From contig QAXH01005616.1 in the NCBI GenBank assembly GCA_004335635.1, forward strand, positions 3,347 to 35,781: a stretch of DNA of 32,435 nucleotides. Direction: 5' to 3'. The translations under genes and the position numbers were made by a program. Source of the stretch: Chloromonas sp. AAM2 (taxonomy: Eukaryota > Chlorophyta > Chlorophyceae > Chlamydomonadales > Chlamydomonadaceae). The notes beneath the pieces are model-generated. The model had not been told where the DNA came from. It was given only the letters and a program-made list of their open reading frames with translations, and did no database searches. Shown here one piece after another: positions 1 through 12,300 of the stretch (positions are counted from its first letter, which is position 1; each line of letters begins with the position of its first letter).

Positions 1-66
<66 letters not shown>
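1..66. repeat. (GT)n microsatellite at left edge
   Basis: An uninterrupted GT dinucleotide array fills the first 66 bases and may continue outside the window. It carries no coding signal. A similar GT array closes the window on the right. Confidence 0.98.
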
Positions 67-68
<2 letters not shown>

Positions 69-2390
69 ACATCATCATTGGGATCCAAGGGCAATTCTGG
101 CGCTCGCCTCCTTTTCTAGGGAGCAAATAATGAAGGAACAAGAAGAAGAAGAAACAAGTTGACCTCAGCGCCCTACTGACCGCTAAAAGAAGCAGAGCAC
201 TGACCATTCATCATCATCATTACATAGCTTCTGATGGTTCAACCCACGGTCTAATGACTACCAAAGCCATCACAGGTCTAATGCATTGAACCATCCTGGT
301 GTCATTCATGCATTCAACCATCCTGGTGTCATGCCGTCATGCGTATAGCATCAGTTGCAAGTTCATGAAATGTCCATGTATGCTGTCAAGGTCCACTATG
401 GGCACCTCGGAACATCCGCTGGTGGCTTACCTTTCTCCCAGTTGCATGTAACCTCCGTGTATCCATTGTTGTAGATGAGATGCTTGCGTGCATCCCATGC
501 CATAGACCTCCTCATACACCACCCCCATGCCATAGACCACCATAGACGTGTGCTGTGTTGTAAGCAGACAGCGCCTGCTGCTGCTGCATGCATTCATCCC
601 TGATGCCATGTTTGCATACTGGTCGCTCTTGCAGCTCAACCTCCCATTGCTCCCCACTGCTAGCACGAATGATTGTTGCAGCTGTGTACCTTGGATCCTT
701 TTAAAAGAGAACCTGGGGTCACGTGTGATAAACAACAGAATACCAATAATCACAGAGATATGGCATTTCATGCAGAAAACCAGGCATGTGCATCTGTTGG
801 ACGTGTACACGTCACTAAACTCTCACTGTGAAGCGTGTGAGCTGGACAAGTGAATCTATTGTGAGTATTCAATGCGAGTGCTTGACGATTTCCAGCACCA
901 TTTTGGAATCTGCGGGTTTGCAGCACAACCCAGAGCACGTGCATGGGTAGTTTTTCTGACCAGCCTTCTCTCTCAGGCTTCACAAGTGATACTGAGGAAC
1001 AGGGATCTTTATTACAATAAGTCAAGAGAAAGCTGGCAAGGCTAAGAGGGACAACCAATTTGCTGCGCCATCAGTCGTACAGTACATACGCCGTCACAGT
1101 ACATACGCCTTTCCCAAACTGAAGGTTTGAAGTATTTGAATTTTCCACAAAGCGGTTAGGGATGCTTTAGCTGAACGACTTTGCCTTTTTGACGACTAGC
1201 ATCATGGAACCCATGTATGTACATGCCAAGGCAAAAACATGGACTCAATCTCCCTCATTCTTTGGACCTTCATTTGACATCCTGAATTTGAATTTGCCTA
1301 GCCGGCTTGATCAGCAATGGCTTACTTTGTGATTGCTGAGCCAGCTTACCCGGTGTGCTTTGTGGGCTTCAGTGTGGGTCCAATGGGCATCCCTCTGTGT
1401 GGTGCGATTGCAGACTAGCATGATGTAGTTAGGAGGGGCAGGGTGCTCCACTGTCAACTTGACAGGGTTGCTAGCGATTGGCATTCATACTCTGCGCCCT
1501 GCTGCGAGTGAGCTTTCTTGGCTTAGTATTTGACAGGTGAGTGATTCTTGGCTGCTGTGTCCAGCTGGATAGGGTTAAACCGTGATCAGCCATGTAATGA
1601 TGATGATGACTAAAGCTGTTCCAGACAATGTGTTGATCCAAATGGTGTTGAACAGTGTTCCAGCTACATGAACCCGTCAAATTGTCCCGGAATTGGCAAG
1701 CATCTTTTTATTTGTGTGTAGATTAAACCAATCCAACAGCATCAGCCGCCACGGCCTTGCACGGGATGCCATCACACTTCCTTCCCACGCCATCACTCTG
1801 CACACATTCCACACCTCGCTGCTTGTAGGCACAGTCCAGTCTGCCAACCGCAAAGGCTGAACAGGCACACCATGGTGATAAGTGTCTAAACCAGTGACTA
1901 TCACATTCGGCCTCAAAATAGATCGCTGGTCCGATAGAAAGCTTAATTGTGCCTGTCAAGTGCCAGCCGTGCTTGGCAGGCCCATGACAAGAGTGTGGTG
2001 ACAAGCAGAAAGCCTTGGCCACAGTCCCTAAAATGCCAAAAACGAATCCTAACAGGCTGCAAAACTGTCGTACTGCCTGAGCCATTATGGACGGTGGACA
2101 TGACCAGCATTCTGGTCCCAGCTGCCAAGCTCAGAAAACCCCAGCAGTGTGCATTGTTCACCCTGTCAGGCCGCATGCCTGCTCACCCGGTTGCCATGGG
2201 CAAACATCTTGTTTGTGGCTTTGTACAGAGTTGGCAGTGGCACAGTTAACCTGATTACCAACCGTAGCCGTACGCTTGCACAGCTGTTGTGGCTTGACTG
2301 TCTCCAGTGCAGTATTCCCACGTACAAAACTCTACAATTTGTCGCTTTCATCCCAGAACTTTTCAGGTGGTGTTGCGTTGTCGACCTCTT
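67..2390. other. Intergenic stretch, no recognisable gene
   Basis: No open frame here shows a recognisable protein motif or a consistent set of splice junctions; the longest frames (about 100-127 codons) overlap one another on opposite strands. The proximal part (below 2391) should hold the 3' UTR of the cyclophilin gene transcribed from the minus strand. I could not place a convincing poly(A) signal. Small repeats are present: a 24-bp near-duplicate at 282-305 and 310-333, and two copies of a dispersed ATCATCATCATTACATGGC-type repeat near 205-245 and 1571-1610. Confidence 0.6.
282..333. repeat. Two-copy tandem repeat, about 28-bp period
   Basis: Bases 282-305 and 310-333 are nearly identical: both contain ACCATCCTGGTGTCAT preceded by GCATT(G/C)A. 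The period is 28 bases. No coding context is visible. Confidence 0.8.
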
Positions 2391-2919
2391 TTAAGCGCTA
2401 GGTCTCTTCAGGTTCTCTGCACCATCAATGACCTTGATGGATTGGATCTTGTCGCCGACCTTCATGAATCCGAGGGCATCCTGGCCGTCCACGACGTAGC
2501 CAAAGACAGAGAAACGGCCGTCCAGCAGGTTGGCGCCCACAGGTGTCAACTCACTATCCTTCAACAAGAAGAACACCTGCAGCAGCAGCAGCAGCACCGG
2601 CAGCATCAGCTCAGACTAGCTGACTGCTCGGCAGTCCTGGCAGTCCTGGCTAGCCAATAAGCACGGCTGGATTCGTTCATCCCCGATCCCTGCTAGTCGC
2701 CAACCTCGCTCGTATTGATCCACTTAACAGTGCATTTGTCTGAGTTGCGGGACACATTTTTGGGTGCGCGTTGTGCGCATAGGCAGTGCCTTGAACAGTG
2801 TTTTCAGGCATAGCTTGCGTTGCACTTTCGTTTGCAAAACTTGCTTTTGACCGCTTACTTCTGAAATCACCGTAAGCGTAGGCGTAAGCGGTGCCTATTG
2901 GCATGGATGTAAAAACACG

Positions 2920-2961
<42 letters not shown>

Positions 2962-5900
2962 GCAACTGGTGTTTTGCAATACCAGTTCACGCTGCAGGGT
3001 TTTATTTGAACTCATTCCTTGCCAGTCATCACCCTGATGGTCAGCAATGTCGCCGATCCCTCGCATCCGCCGGCGCACCTGGCTGGATGCCGAGTTGTTC
3101 TCGAACTCATTCCTAGCCCAGGCGAGGGTGCCGTAGGCGTTGAAGGGCAGCACTGGCTGCTCGTTGGCACGTCCAAGGTCCTCTAGGGAGAACTCGTAGA
3201 TGGGCTCCTTCTCGCCCTGGACACGGATCTCCAAAGGAATCCTGGGTACAAACACAGCGCAAACACAAAATCAGCCAAAACCGCTCCTGGCCTACTATCC
3301 AGGGTGTAATCACAGACGAATAGGATCAACATAAAGCTAGCAGCTTGTGTGTGCGTTACCTGGCTCTGCAAGCTGATCCCCGGCATGACGGAGGAGGTGG
3401 CCTTACTTCAGGTGCACACACCGCCCCATGTTCGCAACGCACAGACTCTCTGTGTTTACACCTCAGTGTGTATCAGTATGTTATCTCATCAATGCATCCG
3501 CATTGTTGTGTCTTGAAAAGCCATACCTGCGTGTTTGCCCATTGCTGTCCACAAAGCCGTCGGCTGGGCCGTCCGGGTCGCCCGTCTGCACCACAAATCC
3601 GTCGGAGCGCTGGATTTCCATGCCATCGTAGAACCCACGCTCCACCTGAGGTCACACGCAATTTCAGGGAACAGTTCGTGCACTCCACGATCACGTGCAC
3701 GCCAGGCCATCACATGACGTTGGCTTGGGCTTGATATGTACAACTATTCGCGTGTGCATGCCAACAAACACTTCCCAAGGCGCAGTTCATAATGTAACAG
3801 CAGCAGTTACGTTCTCGTCTCGCTGAGCAGTCCTCCACGGGCTGAATTCCATTTAGTCACCACCACTACCAATACAACACCTCTGCCCCAGAGCACCAGG
3901 TGTATGCCTTGGTATCCGAATGTCCATTTTGAGCTGATACGTAAGCGTCTACAGGTACGTCATGGCACACCTCCAGCCATACTATCCGTCACCCCTCTAC
4001 TCACCAGGTCCATAAAACAGCCTGCGCTGACGGGTGCGTTGAGACCGTCCAGGACAACAGTCATCAGGATGTCCTCGGGCTTGCCGTCGGGGGTCTCGTT
4101 CACGTGCACCCTCATCTCCAGTGTGGCACGACCCTGCGACAACACGAACGTAAAAGTAATGCTTCCATGCTCGTGCTTGCCTATCTGGCTGTATTCAGAA
4201 CTGCTTTTTCTGTCTACCATCCGCAGGTGATACACTTCTTTCTTTTGCTTCATCTGCTGAGACGCCAACGGATGCATGGAAAAACGAACATGGTGTGTAC
4301 CAACCACGCCTGCCGAATTTGCATTAACATGTCATCCCTTGCATTAACATTGCATTAACACATGCATAGCACCTACGTGAGCATTGCACTGCTGGGTCTC
4401 CAGCCATAGCGTTCACTGCATCTCAAACCTGATACCAGCTGGTGCCTACTGACGTATTTAGCAGGTGCTCTTGCACAGCCTACATGTGTGAGTCCTGCCT
4501 CTCAAGTTACCGCCAACGGCAAGCACCCTGGCAGCCAATCAATCATCTAGCAACTGCACCCAAGACTGTCAGTTGCCAAGCCATAAACATGTGCATATGC
4601 CACCAGCTGACGTGCCACCTACTGCGCTGTAAAGGCATGCACGCACGCAACGCCATGACGCAATGTGCAAGAGACATGGCTCAATCAACGCCACTGAGAT
4701 TGCCCCCTCTCCCACGTTGATGCTTGTCGATCCTTCCCTGCACCCACCAGCAGCTGTGGCAGGTTGTCGTACTCCTTGGGCACTGTGAAGGGGAAGCCCT
4801 TGACCATGGACTCCTCGATGGTGCTCACGTAAGACAGAGCCTCACGCTGCTTGATGGGAACCTGCACAGGCAGCCCACACATGACTAGGGTTGCTCAGTA
4901 CACCTTCCTAGAACTTCCAACTTCTGTGTTGTGTTGTATTGTGTTGTGTGTGTTGTGTGTATGACCAGTCTCCGTGTCAAAAGGAAAATTGTGCTAGAGA
5001 AAGGTGGCGTGATACACCAAGAAGCAGGTCAGGTATTGAGGGATCAATGATATTCAGCCTTGATTATACATCTGACTTAGCAGTCTGTTCTTCAATGGCA
5101 TAGTGACAGAGCACCCTTGAAGGGTGGCAACTCTACTCCTTTTACTCAGGAGAAGCAGATTGCTCCATCACACGAAGCCTTGCTTATGCTCCTGTGTAGC
5201 CACTCGGAACGTACCTCCTGCTTGTCCTTGGCGTCTATGATGGCGTTGAACTCATTCAGGGACGTCTCCAGCGAGGCCAGGGCAGCCACACCAGCAGCCT
5301 GCGTGGAACAAAAGGCAGTGCAAACCAAGCAGAATCCACTGCTTTACTTGGTACTTTTTTCATTTCTCGACTGTACTAAATAACACTCGTAGCAATTCAA
5401 TTAATCTTCAAGAAGCCTGTCATACTTGGTGAAGCTGCACCTCTGTCTAGCCCATCCTTACCCCTACCCTTCACGGTTATGGTTGCCCCAAAGTGAAACT
5501 CAAGACAGGGGGTCGGTCAGTGTGCATAGTGTGCGCGTGGAGCCTAAAACAGCCTAAAACATTCAAACCAGTCACTGAGTGTGTACATACTGAGTGTGTA
5601 CAGTCAGGCACTGACCCAGGCACATGTGTGAAATCAAGTGGCGTTGACAGTAATTGGTGCATGGATGTTTAACATCGCACAGCAAGAACCTTGAGTGCAG
5701 ATTTTACCTTCTTCTCAGGGGAGAAGTCCTTGATGATCGCATCCTTCTGACGGCTCAAGGTATTCTGGGCGTTGCGGACAGACTGCAAAGACATATACAC
5801 ACACAGTTGCAACTCAAAAGTACAAGCGCGGAAATACACTGGCTGCTGTGCATTTGAGGCTACACAATGCTGCAGTAGCAACTCAGATGAGCAGCAGGCA

Positions 5901-6844
5901 AGGCATTATCACAACGCCTTGTCAGACAGGTCATGCACATCAGCGGTTGTGTTTGCAGACAGGTATAAGCACGGGGTGAATCACAAGCGAAGGGATGTTG
6001 CCAAAACCTGGCCAGGATGCAATGCAGCAGGAAAAGCTGGCACTGCTGTGCATCAAGGACTATAAATTCATACGTGCTGCACTGGTATGTTGAGCATTCT
6101 GCAATAATTGCACGTACAAATGCAATTTCCTCCAAGACTGTTTGAAAGCAGGCTGAGAGGTGGGCCAGGTGTGTGTGTGTGTGTGTGCGTGATCACTCAC
6201 CTTGGCAATGGGTCCAAGATTCTTGGAGCCAGGGATACGCAAGGCCTCACTGATTTGTTCAAGGTCACGCTGCAGGCAGCATCAAGAACATTATGCGCAT
6301 GGTCGAGGGAATTGCCTGCATGTGCTCCAGCTGCCAGACAACGCCAGCTCACACACCTGAATCTCTCGGATTGGCTTGTTGTCGACGGGCAGCGCATTGC
6401 GCAGCAGGGTCTGTGCGTTCTTGATGACTTCACTAGTCGTCAACTTGGCCTCTGCTGGTGGAGCGAACTACAGGCACAAAGCGATCAAGGAGGTTCTGTG
6501 GTCAAACCCCGATGCCCCGTCACTGACTGATCGCGATATGGCGGCAAATTTGCCCTTGCCTGAAGGCCGAGAGTGCTCGCGCCTATGAGCGATGCTGTAG
6601 CCAACGAGATGGCCGCCTTGCTGAACCAGCTCTGCTGTGCAGGCTCCTGCACGGCACTGAGAATTTGTGTGTGTGGTTGCCGAAATGCTGAGACAGTGAG
6701 GTCTTTCCCATTGAGAGGCATGCGTACCTCGTGATGACGCATTGCCTGTGCATGCACAACAGGCCTGTGCACGGCGAGATGGCCAGCTGCTGGCGTGATT
6801 GCACCTCCAATGCGGCATCGCAGCGACTTCTGTGAGAGTGCCAT
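2391..6844 (-). CDS. CYP38: Thylakoid-lumen cyclophilin-type PPIase, CYP38/TLP40-like
   Basis: Homologue of plant CYP38 / spinach TLP40, a lumenal immunophilin needed for photosystem II assembly and repair. Minus-strand exons: 6844-6524, 6467-6357, 6269-6201, 5782-5708, 5298-5215, 4861-4748, 4133-4005, 3645-3527, 3241-3079, 2576-2391. All introns are GT-AG and the frame closes to 456 aa, close to spinach TLP40 and Arabidopsis CYP38 (about 440-450 aa). The N-terminus starts [11 protein letters not shown] and has a chloroplast-transit-like stretch, then a hydrophobic thylakoid-transfer segment ([18 protein letters not shown]) ending ARA, the expected lumenal cleavage site. Residues about 108-220 form the N-terminal helical domain ([18 protein letters not shown] is highly typical). 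The cyclophilin domain follows, with [42 protein letters not shown] and [12 protein letters not shown]. Two cyclophilin active-site positions are replaced. Intron 1 is only 56 nt and is the least certain junction. The symbol is by homology. Confidence 0.95.
2577..3078 (-). other. Last intron of the CYP38-like gene, with trinucleotide repeats
   Basis: This 502-base GT-AG intron separates the exon ending in ASSQ from the exon beginning [12 protein letters not shown]. It contains an uninterrupted CAA array (2921-2960) and a GCA/CAG run immediately next to the 3' splice site (about 2579-2596 on the plus strand, reading as CTG on the transcript), so the polypyrimidine tract of the acceptor is itself made of a CTG repeat. 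Reading through the intron gives Cys-rich shadow frames that are not protein. Confidence 0.85.
2921..2966. repeat. (CAA)n trinucleotide array in intron
   Basis: About thirteen CAA units followed by CAGCAA, inside the last intron of the cyclophilin gene. On the transcript strand it reads TTG. Confidence 0.97.
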
Positions 6845-7346
6845 TTTGGCAAGGTGATCTGATGCAATCGATGTAGTCGCTATGTAGCGCAAATCCAAGG
6901 AGACCACATGCTTGTGATCGGATGAAAAATCACACCTTGGCGGTTACAAACCAAACTTTTCCGAAGTATTGCCATTGTAGTCACAGCTCAAAGTTCAATG
7001 GGCCAATGATTGCAGACGGACGTTCAGAATATGGATCAGCACCCTCCTAACCTTATAATCAACCTTTTGCGCGCCATTCCACCTCTATCTCTCTCTCTCT
7101 CTCTTGTACGTACAGCAGTGGCACTGCGATGAGGCTCGCCCTGGCAAAACGTGGCGTTGTACATTGTGTGATTCGTTTCTATGAACCGCTTCAAAGTGGT
7201 CCTCCTTCTCCTGCTCCAAACCATTGGCGGGTGGTCGTTCCACCTTTATCCTGGCAATCTGTGGCTGTATACTTGCTGACACGGCTAGATTCCCCTTTAC
7301 TAGGAGAAAATTTTGTAATTTGCACAAACAGTTGATGTTTGCGTTG

Positions 7347-7380
7347 GACGTACTTCATGGTGTGCACTCCCTCCTTGTAA
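7347..7380. repeat. Dispersed repeat, copy 1
   Basis: This segment (core TGGTGTGCACTCCCTCCTT) matches 27957-27990 at roughly 32 of 34 positions. On the minus strand both copies translate as (K/F)KEGVHT followed by KYVQ or KHVQ. That suggests remnants of a shared coding element rather than chance, but no full gene is visible at either place. Confidence 0.6.
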
Positions 7381-7523
7381 CACCTGGCGCTTATTATCAT
7401 TGGGCTGGCCAGCTGAGCCATTTGCCACAGCCTCCCATGCCTGCTTCTGGGCACCCAAGGCAGCCGACATGTCCTGGCAGCCTGCCTTCGAGCACTTAAC
7501 ACTGTCCAACAGCTGACCCGTCC

Positions 7524-7832
7524 TTAGGCCGCCCGTGCATTCAACATGTACTGTCTGCCTGCCTCCCCGCCTTCTAACACTGTCCTTCTGCGCAATTCGT
7601 GCCAATGATCATCTGACTGCACTGCAGATCCTAGTGTGTCTTTGAACACCTTGAAATACATAGCATAAAAAGAAAGTGGTGCACTTAGCCTTACTGCCTC
7701 CAGAGATATTGTCTCCCAACCCTGTATGAGTTTGTCGGCCAAAAGATTGTTGGGTCCGCACGCACAAACAACGAGCAGATGTGTGGGACATGGGCCGATG
7801 AAAGTGGTGATGAAGCATATCAAAACGTCCAC
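7524..7832 (-). pseudogene. SF1 (UPF1/IGHMBP2-type) helicase-like fragment, probably decayed
   Basis: The minus strand from an AG acceptor (exon start at 7832) encodes a segment in which THLLVVCACGPNNLLADKL resembles the helicase motif-Ia region (V-x-APSN-x-A-x-D-x-L) of UPF1/IGHMBP2/MOV10-type superfamily 1 helicases. A downstream AVRLSAP resembles the VRLGHPAR that follows it in these proteins. SDDHWHELRRR further down fits the spacing to the next helical insert. I did not find the Walker A (GPPGTGKT), Walker B or later helicase motifs on either side in any frame. The region is only about 100 codons and ends in a stop, so a relic or a single exon of an unresolved gene is likelier than an intact helicase. 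Confidence 0.35.
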
Positions 7833-8907
7833 CTGTGCACGTACGCTGTCCTCACCAGTCACAACCAACTATTTTGACACTGCTTCGCTAGGTTGGTCTT
7901 GGAGATGTTCCAGAGATATCATCCGGTGCCAACCTCACCCTAAAGGAACAGCGGGTCTGATTTATTCATGCCATGCTAGTCCCACCTGTCGTCTTAAACA
8001 AACTCAGCTTCTGGCCAGTTTCCCCGGAAAACGCTTTCGTCATCTCCGATTCGTGCGCAGAGCGTTTCAAGGACCTTGGAATGCTTGCAACACTTGTCTG
8101 GACGCGTATCACCCGATCCAATTGTACTCTCATGGTACAAAAGGTACAAAATGGTAACAAGTTGCGATGGCCTGCCACGTCCTGCCACAACCAGCCTACA
8201 GGAGCTCACAGCCTTGCTCATAGCAGCAGCAACGGACACGACAGAGCCCAACCAACAGCAAGCACATGGCAGACCTTAGGCAGTAGCAGTTTCGTCGTCT
8301 CCTGGCAGCAGCTGAGGTAGGGCACCAAAGATAAGGTACAGTGCCACGCGTACGCTATACCAGGAAAACGTATGAAGATGGCAAACTTGAATCACCTTTC
8401 CTTGAGTAGTGTCAGTACTGGTGTCAGCTCGTGTGCTGTCGTGCTATGTCGTCCTATGTCGTCAGAGGGCCATCAGAGTAAGAGCAACGCTTGTGACTTG
8501 CCAAAAAAAGTCAGCGTGTGACCTGTCACTTTGGAAGTATTGATTTAATTCATCTTAACCCTGACAATCTTTCAATCTACTCCATTCATATGCCTGATGG
8601 ATGCTTTCTGTAGGCGTTCTGTGGGGTGATGGCCACAAGGGCCTCACCACCCCTTGCTGACACGGCCACCCTTTACTTTCCCCTTTACTTTCCTCCTTGT
8701 AAAACCTGTTGACAGCTGCTCGCACGTTGACACCCAGGTGCCCACACGGCTCGTACCCCTCCCATATCTGCGTAACCTGAAACAAAGTGCAAAGAATAGA
8801 ATGAATTTCTTCTGCATCTTCGTATGGCCGTCCTGGGGCGTCATGTCAGGACGCGTCTCGCACAAGAGGGGGTCTCCAACCCACTAGATTATGACACACC
8901 GTGCCAT

Positions 8908-9035
8908 GGTGCTGATGTGCATGCTGAATGCGACTATGCGTTACGTGTCGCGGCCGATTTTGGCCATAAGCAAATCTGTGCGATGCTACTCGAGTGCAGA
9001 GCAGATGTGCACGCACAAACTGACGAAGCACTTTG
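8908..9035 (+). pseudogene. Orphan ankyrin-repeat fragment
   Basis: In the plus strand one full ankyrin unit and the start of the next can be read: HGADVHAECDYALRVAADF, then GHKQICAMLLECRADVHAQ and TDEAL. The consensus and the unusual GAD-x-HA signature match the repeats of the ankyrin gene at 24998-27042 on the opposite strand. There is no upstream exon, no F-box start and no following repeats; the frame runs on into non-ankyrin sequence. I read it as a detached remnant of a paralogue. Confidence 0.5.
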
Positions 9036-9327
9036 CAACCACAGTTGTCTCAAATGGCAAACCACACTTCAAAGCTCACTGAGACTTGTACACTGCCCTG
9101 TAACACACTCCATACAGCGTAGCGTGGCTGCCAATGGTCTAGATCTGAAGACCGCGATTCCAAAATATCTGCGCCCGTTTCTCTGTTCTTTTCAAGGATT
9201 TGCGATCCCTGGTGCAAGAACCAGGTAAAGTCTACTTCTGCGCTACGGCGCCATGGCGCAGTATCGCTTCCATCCCGATGGTGGTTATGATGTAGCAGGG
9301 TGATAACTCCAAACCAAGGTGGGCAGG

Positions 9328-12300
9328 ATGCAGGGCACTCAGACGCCACTGCCGAGCGGCCCTCAGCCACCAGCAGCAGGATCTGCCTCTGGCACTAGCG
9401 CACCCGACGCGGACGCTATTCAACAGCTAGCCCAGCAGGCCTGGCCTTCAACAACCCCCGTGGCGGTCTTGCGGCGATGCGCTGTGAATGCGCTTCTCAA
9501 ATCGACGGGCCCTGCTGGGGTGTACTCCATGCCGGCATCTGTATTTCGCCAAACGCTGCAGTCCAATGGAGATGCATGGGCGTGGACAAACTGCCCTAGT
9601 TTTGAGGGCAGCAAGGTCAAGTCCGTTCTGGTGGGAGCCGAGATGGTATTCAAGGCGAAGTACGTGCCTGGCGAGACCAGCAAGGCAGTGGTGCTGGACG
9701 TTGAGGGCTTGCAGGAACTCGCCGCAGATCCATCCAAATCGACAGAATGGGCTCCCGTAAACGCAGTCCCCCCTCCCGCACCCACACCAGGCGCGCCACA
9801 GACTCACCATGCACCTGTGTTCTCTCAGCAACAACAGCAGCACCATCAACCGCAGCAGCACAGGGGCAACAAAGGGCTGGCCCAGCTGTCTCACCCGCTG
9901 CCTGGGGAACCCATGCCTAGCGACCAAGAACTCAGCATTTGCATGATGGCCATGGCTCTGTACCGACAATCTAGTGACAGCATTGCTACACTGCGATGCA
10001 AGCTTGCTTGTCTCCTGGCCAGATTACCAGAAGCTCCAATGGGGCCGCACACCATGCTGGGTACACACCTTGGGGATGCCCTTGGCAAGCTTTCACCTGA
10101 GGCATGGCAAGCCCTGCCCAGCGCAGGGTCGCGCTTGCAGCGGTTGGCTGACAACTGTCTACTTGTGGAGCAGCATGCAGGTGGTGTGGCCATGCGGCTT
10201 GATGTACAGGAGTTGCAGAGGGCCGCTACCCAAGCAGCGGTGAGTGATCGCTGGGATCGGAATGTACAGGCAAAACGTGGAACTGCAGTGCACCGCGTTT
10301 GCAACTGTCAGGGTGTCATGGGGTCTTTTCATAGCCTCACTTACAGCCTTCAAACCACTGTCTGGTCAAGCGTACAACTGTCGTACGCTAAGCCTGTTCT
10401 CCGGTATGCTCGCGACGTATTGCAAATCAACAAGTCGCACATGTCCAATGATCTTGTGCCAACCTATCTGATTGCCGTTATAAACACTGTCATCTGCCTC
10501 ATGTCATGTGATCTGCAGCTGCTAGAGTGGCGCAGCTTAGGACCGGCTCCATTTGGGAACAAAAAGGTTTCCAGTCAGCAGCAGCAGAGTATGGTTGCAA
10601 GCAGCCTAGTTGCTTCAGGACCGGTCACACCAGCTGGCCAGGCGCCGTTGATGCTACCGCCTGGCCTGGGTTTGGATCCCCATGGCAACCTGCCGCACCC
10701 TCGGGAGGACGATTACGGGCTGGCGCTGGCAGCAGCATGCATTACAGTCTGGGGACAAACCAGGTGCGGTTTTGAAAGCTGCATTGTTGGTGTTTGCCTA
10801 CTTGGTGCACAGTTTGCGAGTTGCTTTGTAGCTGATGTGCATGCACAGGGTTGTATTGCACCTTAGCCACACATTGTTGCTGGCTGTAGGTGGCACTTGG
10901 CTGCTGGTGTTATGGCGATGCTGGGGCAGCCCGGAGGTGTTGCACAACGCAATGGTGGCCGTCACTGCTCCCATGTCGGTTTCTTCATAAAGGAGGTCCA
11001 GGTGTGTTTCTATAGGGCCATCAAGCACCTTGCCCACGTGCCATCAAACACTCTTGCTGCAACATGTGCACCTGTAATAAGTCTTTGGTTCAAAGCATAG
11101 GACAAAGGCGATGAATTGGCAGTAGACTCGCACACACCAGGCGTTACTATAGAAACGTTTGGTATCGGCTAGCCCACAAGACCTACCAGGCTTGTCCTTG
11201 CAGAGGGTGGCAGTTGCTGGCAGAATTCCATCATCCGAACTGACCACCAAGCATTTGGCAGCAACGGAGCCGCTTCTATCTTTTGGTGGAGGCGGCGGCG
11301 CAGCAGGCGGTATTGTATCTCTGAATCTGCGGCACCTTGCCCGCACAGCACTGGCTGCTGCAGCTGCTGCTGCGGAAGGGGGCGGTGGTGCTGGGCTGGG
11401 CGGATTGCAGTGGCCACCAGAGGTGCAGGACCTGCCCGTGAGCCAGCTGCATCAGCAGGCACAACCTTTGGCACGCCAATTGGTACAGGTCAGTTGGCAG
11501 TTTGCGGTTGGCGACTGGCAGTCCTGGTGATCAGTGATCAATCACATGATGGGTACCATATAGCATGGCCCCGGGTGTGCTGGATCTTTTATCTCCACGT
11601 TATTAGTGGACTTGACTGGGTCAGGGCAGCTGACTCTCATGCCTCCACGAATGAATGCAGGGGTGCAAAATTTCATGCATCTGCCATGCTTGAGCAGTTT
11701 TGCATGCACCAATGACAGGTGGCCCTCAATGCCGGTTGATCTGCATGAACTGGCCCTGCCGCCTTCAGAATGCACTTTGTTCGCAACAGTCCACGGATCA
11801 TCAGTGTTACTAATCACAAGCAATGCATTGCTGATCCAGGTTCTGTCAGGTTCTGAAGGCCCGGAAGCACGTGCAACATTGCTCACGTCCTGTGTACGGC
11901 AGTTAGAGTTGCTGAGCGGTGCTGGGGCTGCTGCATCACCAGCCACTGCCTTGCCACAGCCACCTAGTGCAGGGCTGGTCGTTGCTAGTTATCCCCCTTC
12001 AGCTCGTCCTGTTTTGAATCAAGCACAGCAGCAAGGAGGCCCTGTCGGCATGGGCCCACATGCGAGCATGGTGCTAGGCATGCAGCAGGGGCAGTTGTCC
12101 ATGCAAGGTGGCTCATTGCAGCCAATCATGAGCGTGGCAGGCAAGCAGATGCTTCAACCAAGCAGCATAGTGGGCCAGCCAGGCATGATGTCCGCTGCTA
12201 ACATGGCTGCTCTGCAAGCAGCAGCACAGCAGCAGCAGCAACAGCAACAGCAGCAACAGGGCGGGCCTGGGACACCAAACATGCACGTGGTGCATGTGGG

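Larger units (their letters stand above)
6845..9327. other. Intergenic interval between divergent genes, with decayed gene fragments
   Basis: This 2.5-kb interval lies between the start codons of the minus-strand cyclophilin and the plus-strand repeat-domain gene, so the promoters of both should lie at its ends. I recognise no TATA-like or other promoter motif. It contains a short CT microsatellite (7087-7106), a degenerate SF1-helicase-like segment on the minus strand (7524-7832), one copy of a dispersed 34-bp repeat (7347-7380), and an orphan ankyrin fragment on the plus strand (8908-9035). In-frame stops TGA TAA at 9301-9306 close the frame just upstream of the large gene's ATG. Confidence 0.6.

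Noticed and set aside
1723..2249. Overlapping frames of 100-120 codons on both strands
   Set aside because: They overlap each other antisense, lack recognisable motifs and show no splice partners.
2677..3255. 192-codon minus-strand frame with a long poly-Cys run
   Set aside because: This is the cyclophilin exon read through into its last intron; the poly-Cys is the CAA array read in a non-coding frame.
10240..10518. Open read-through between exons 1 and 2 of the large gene
   Set aside because: The frame happens to stay open, but a consensus GTGAGT donor and a TCTGCAG acceptor flank it, and its translation lacks the repeat pattern. Intron retention is possible but not supported.
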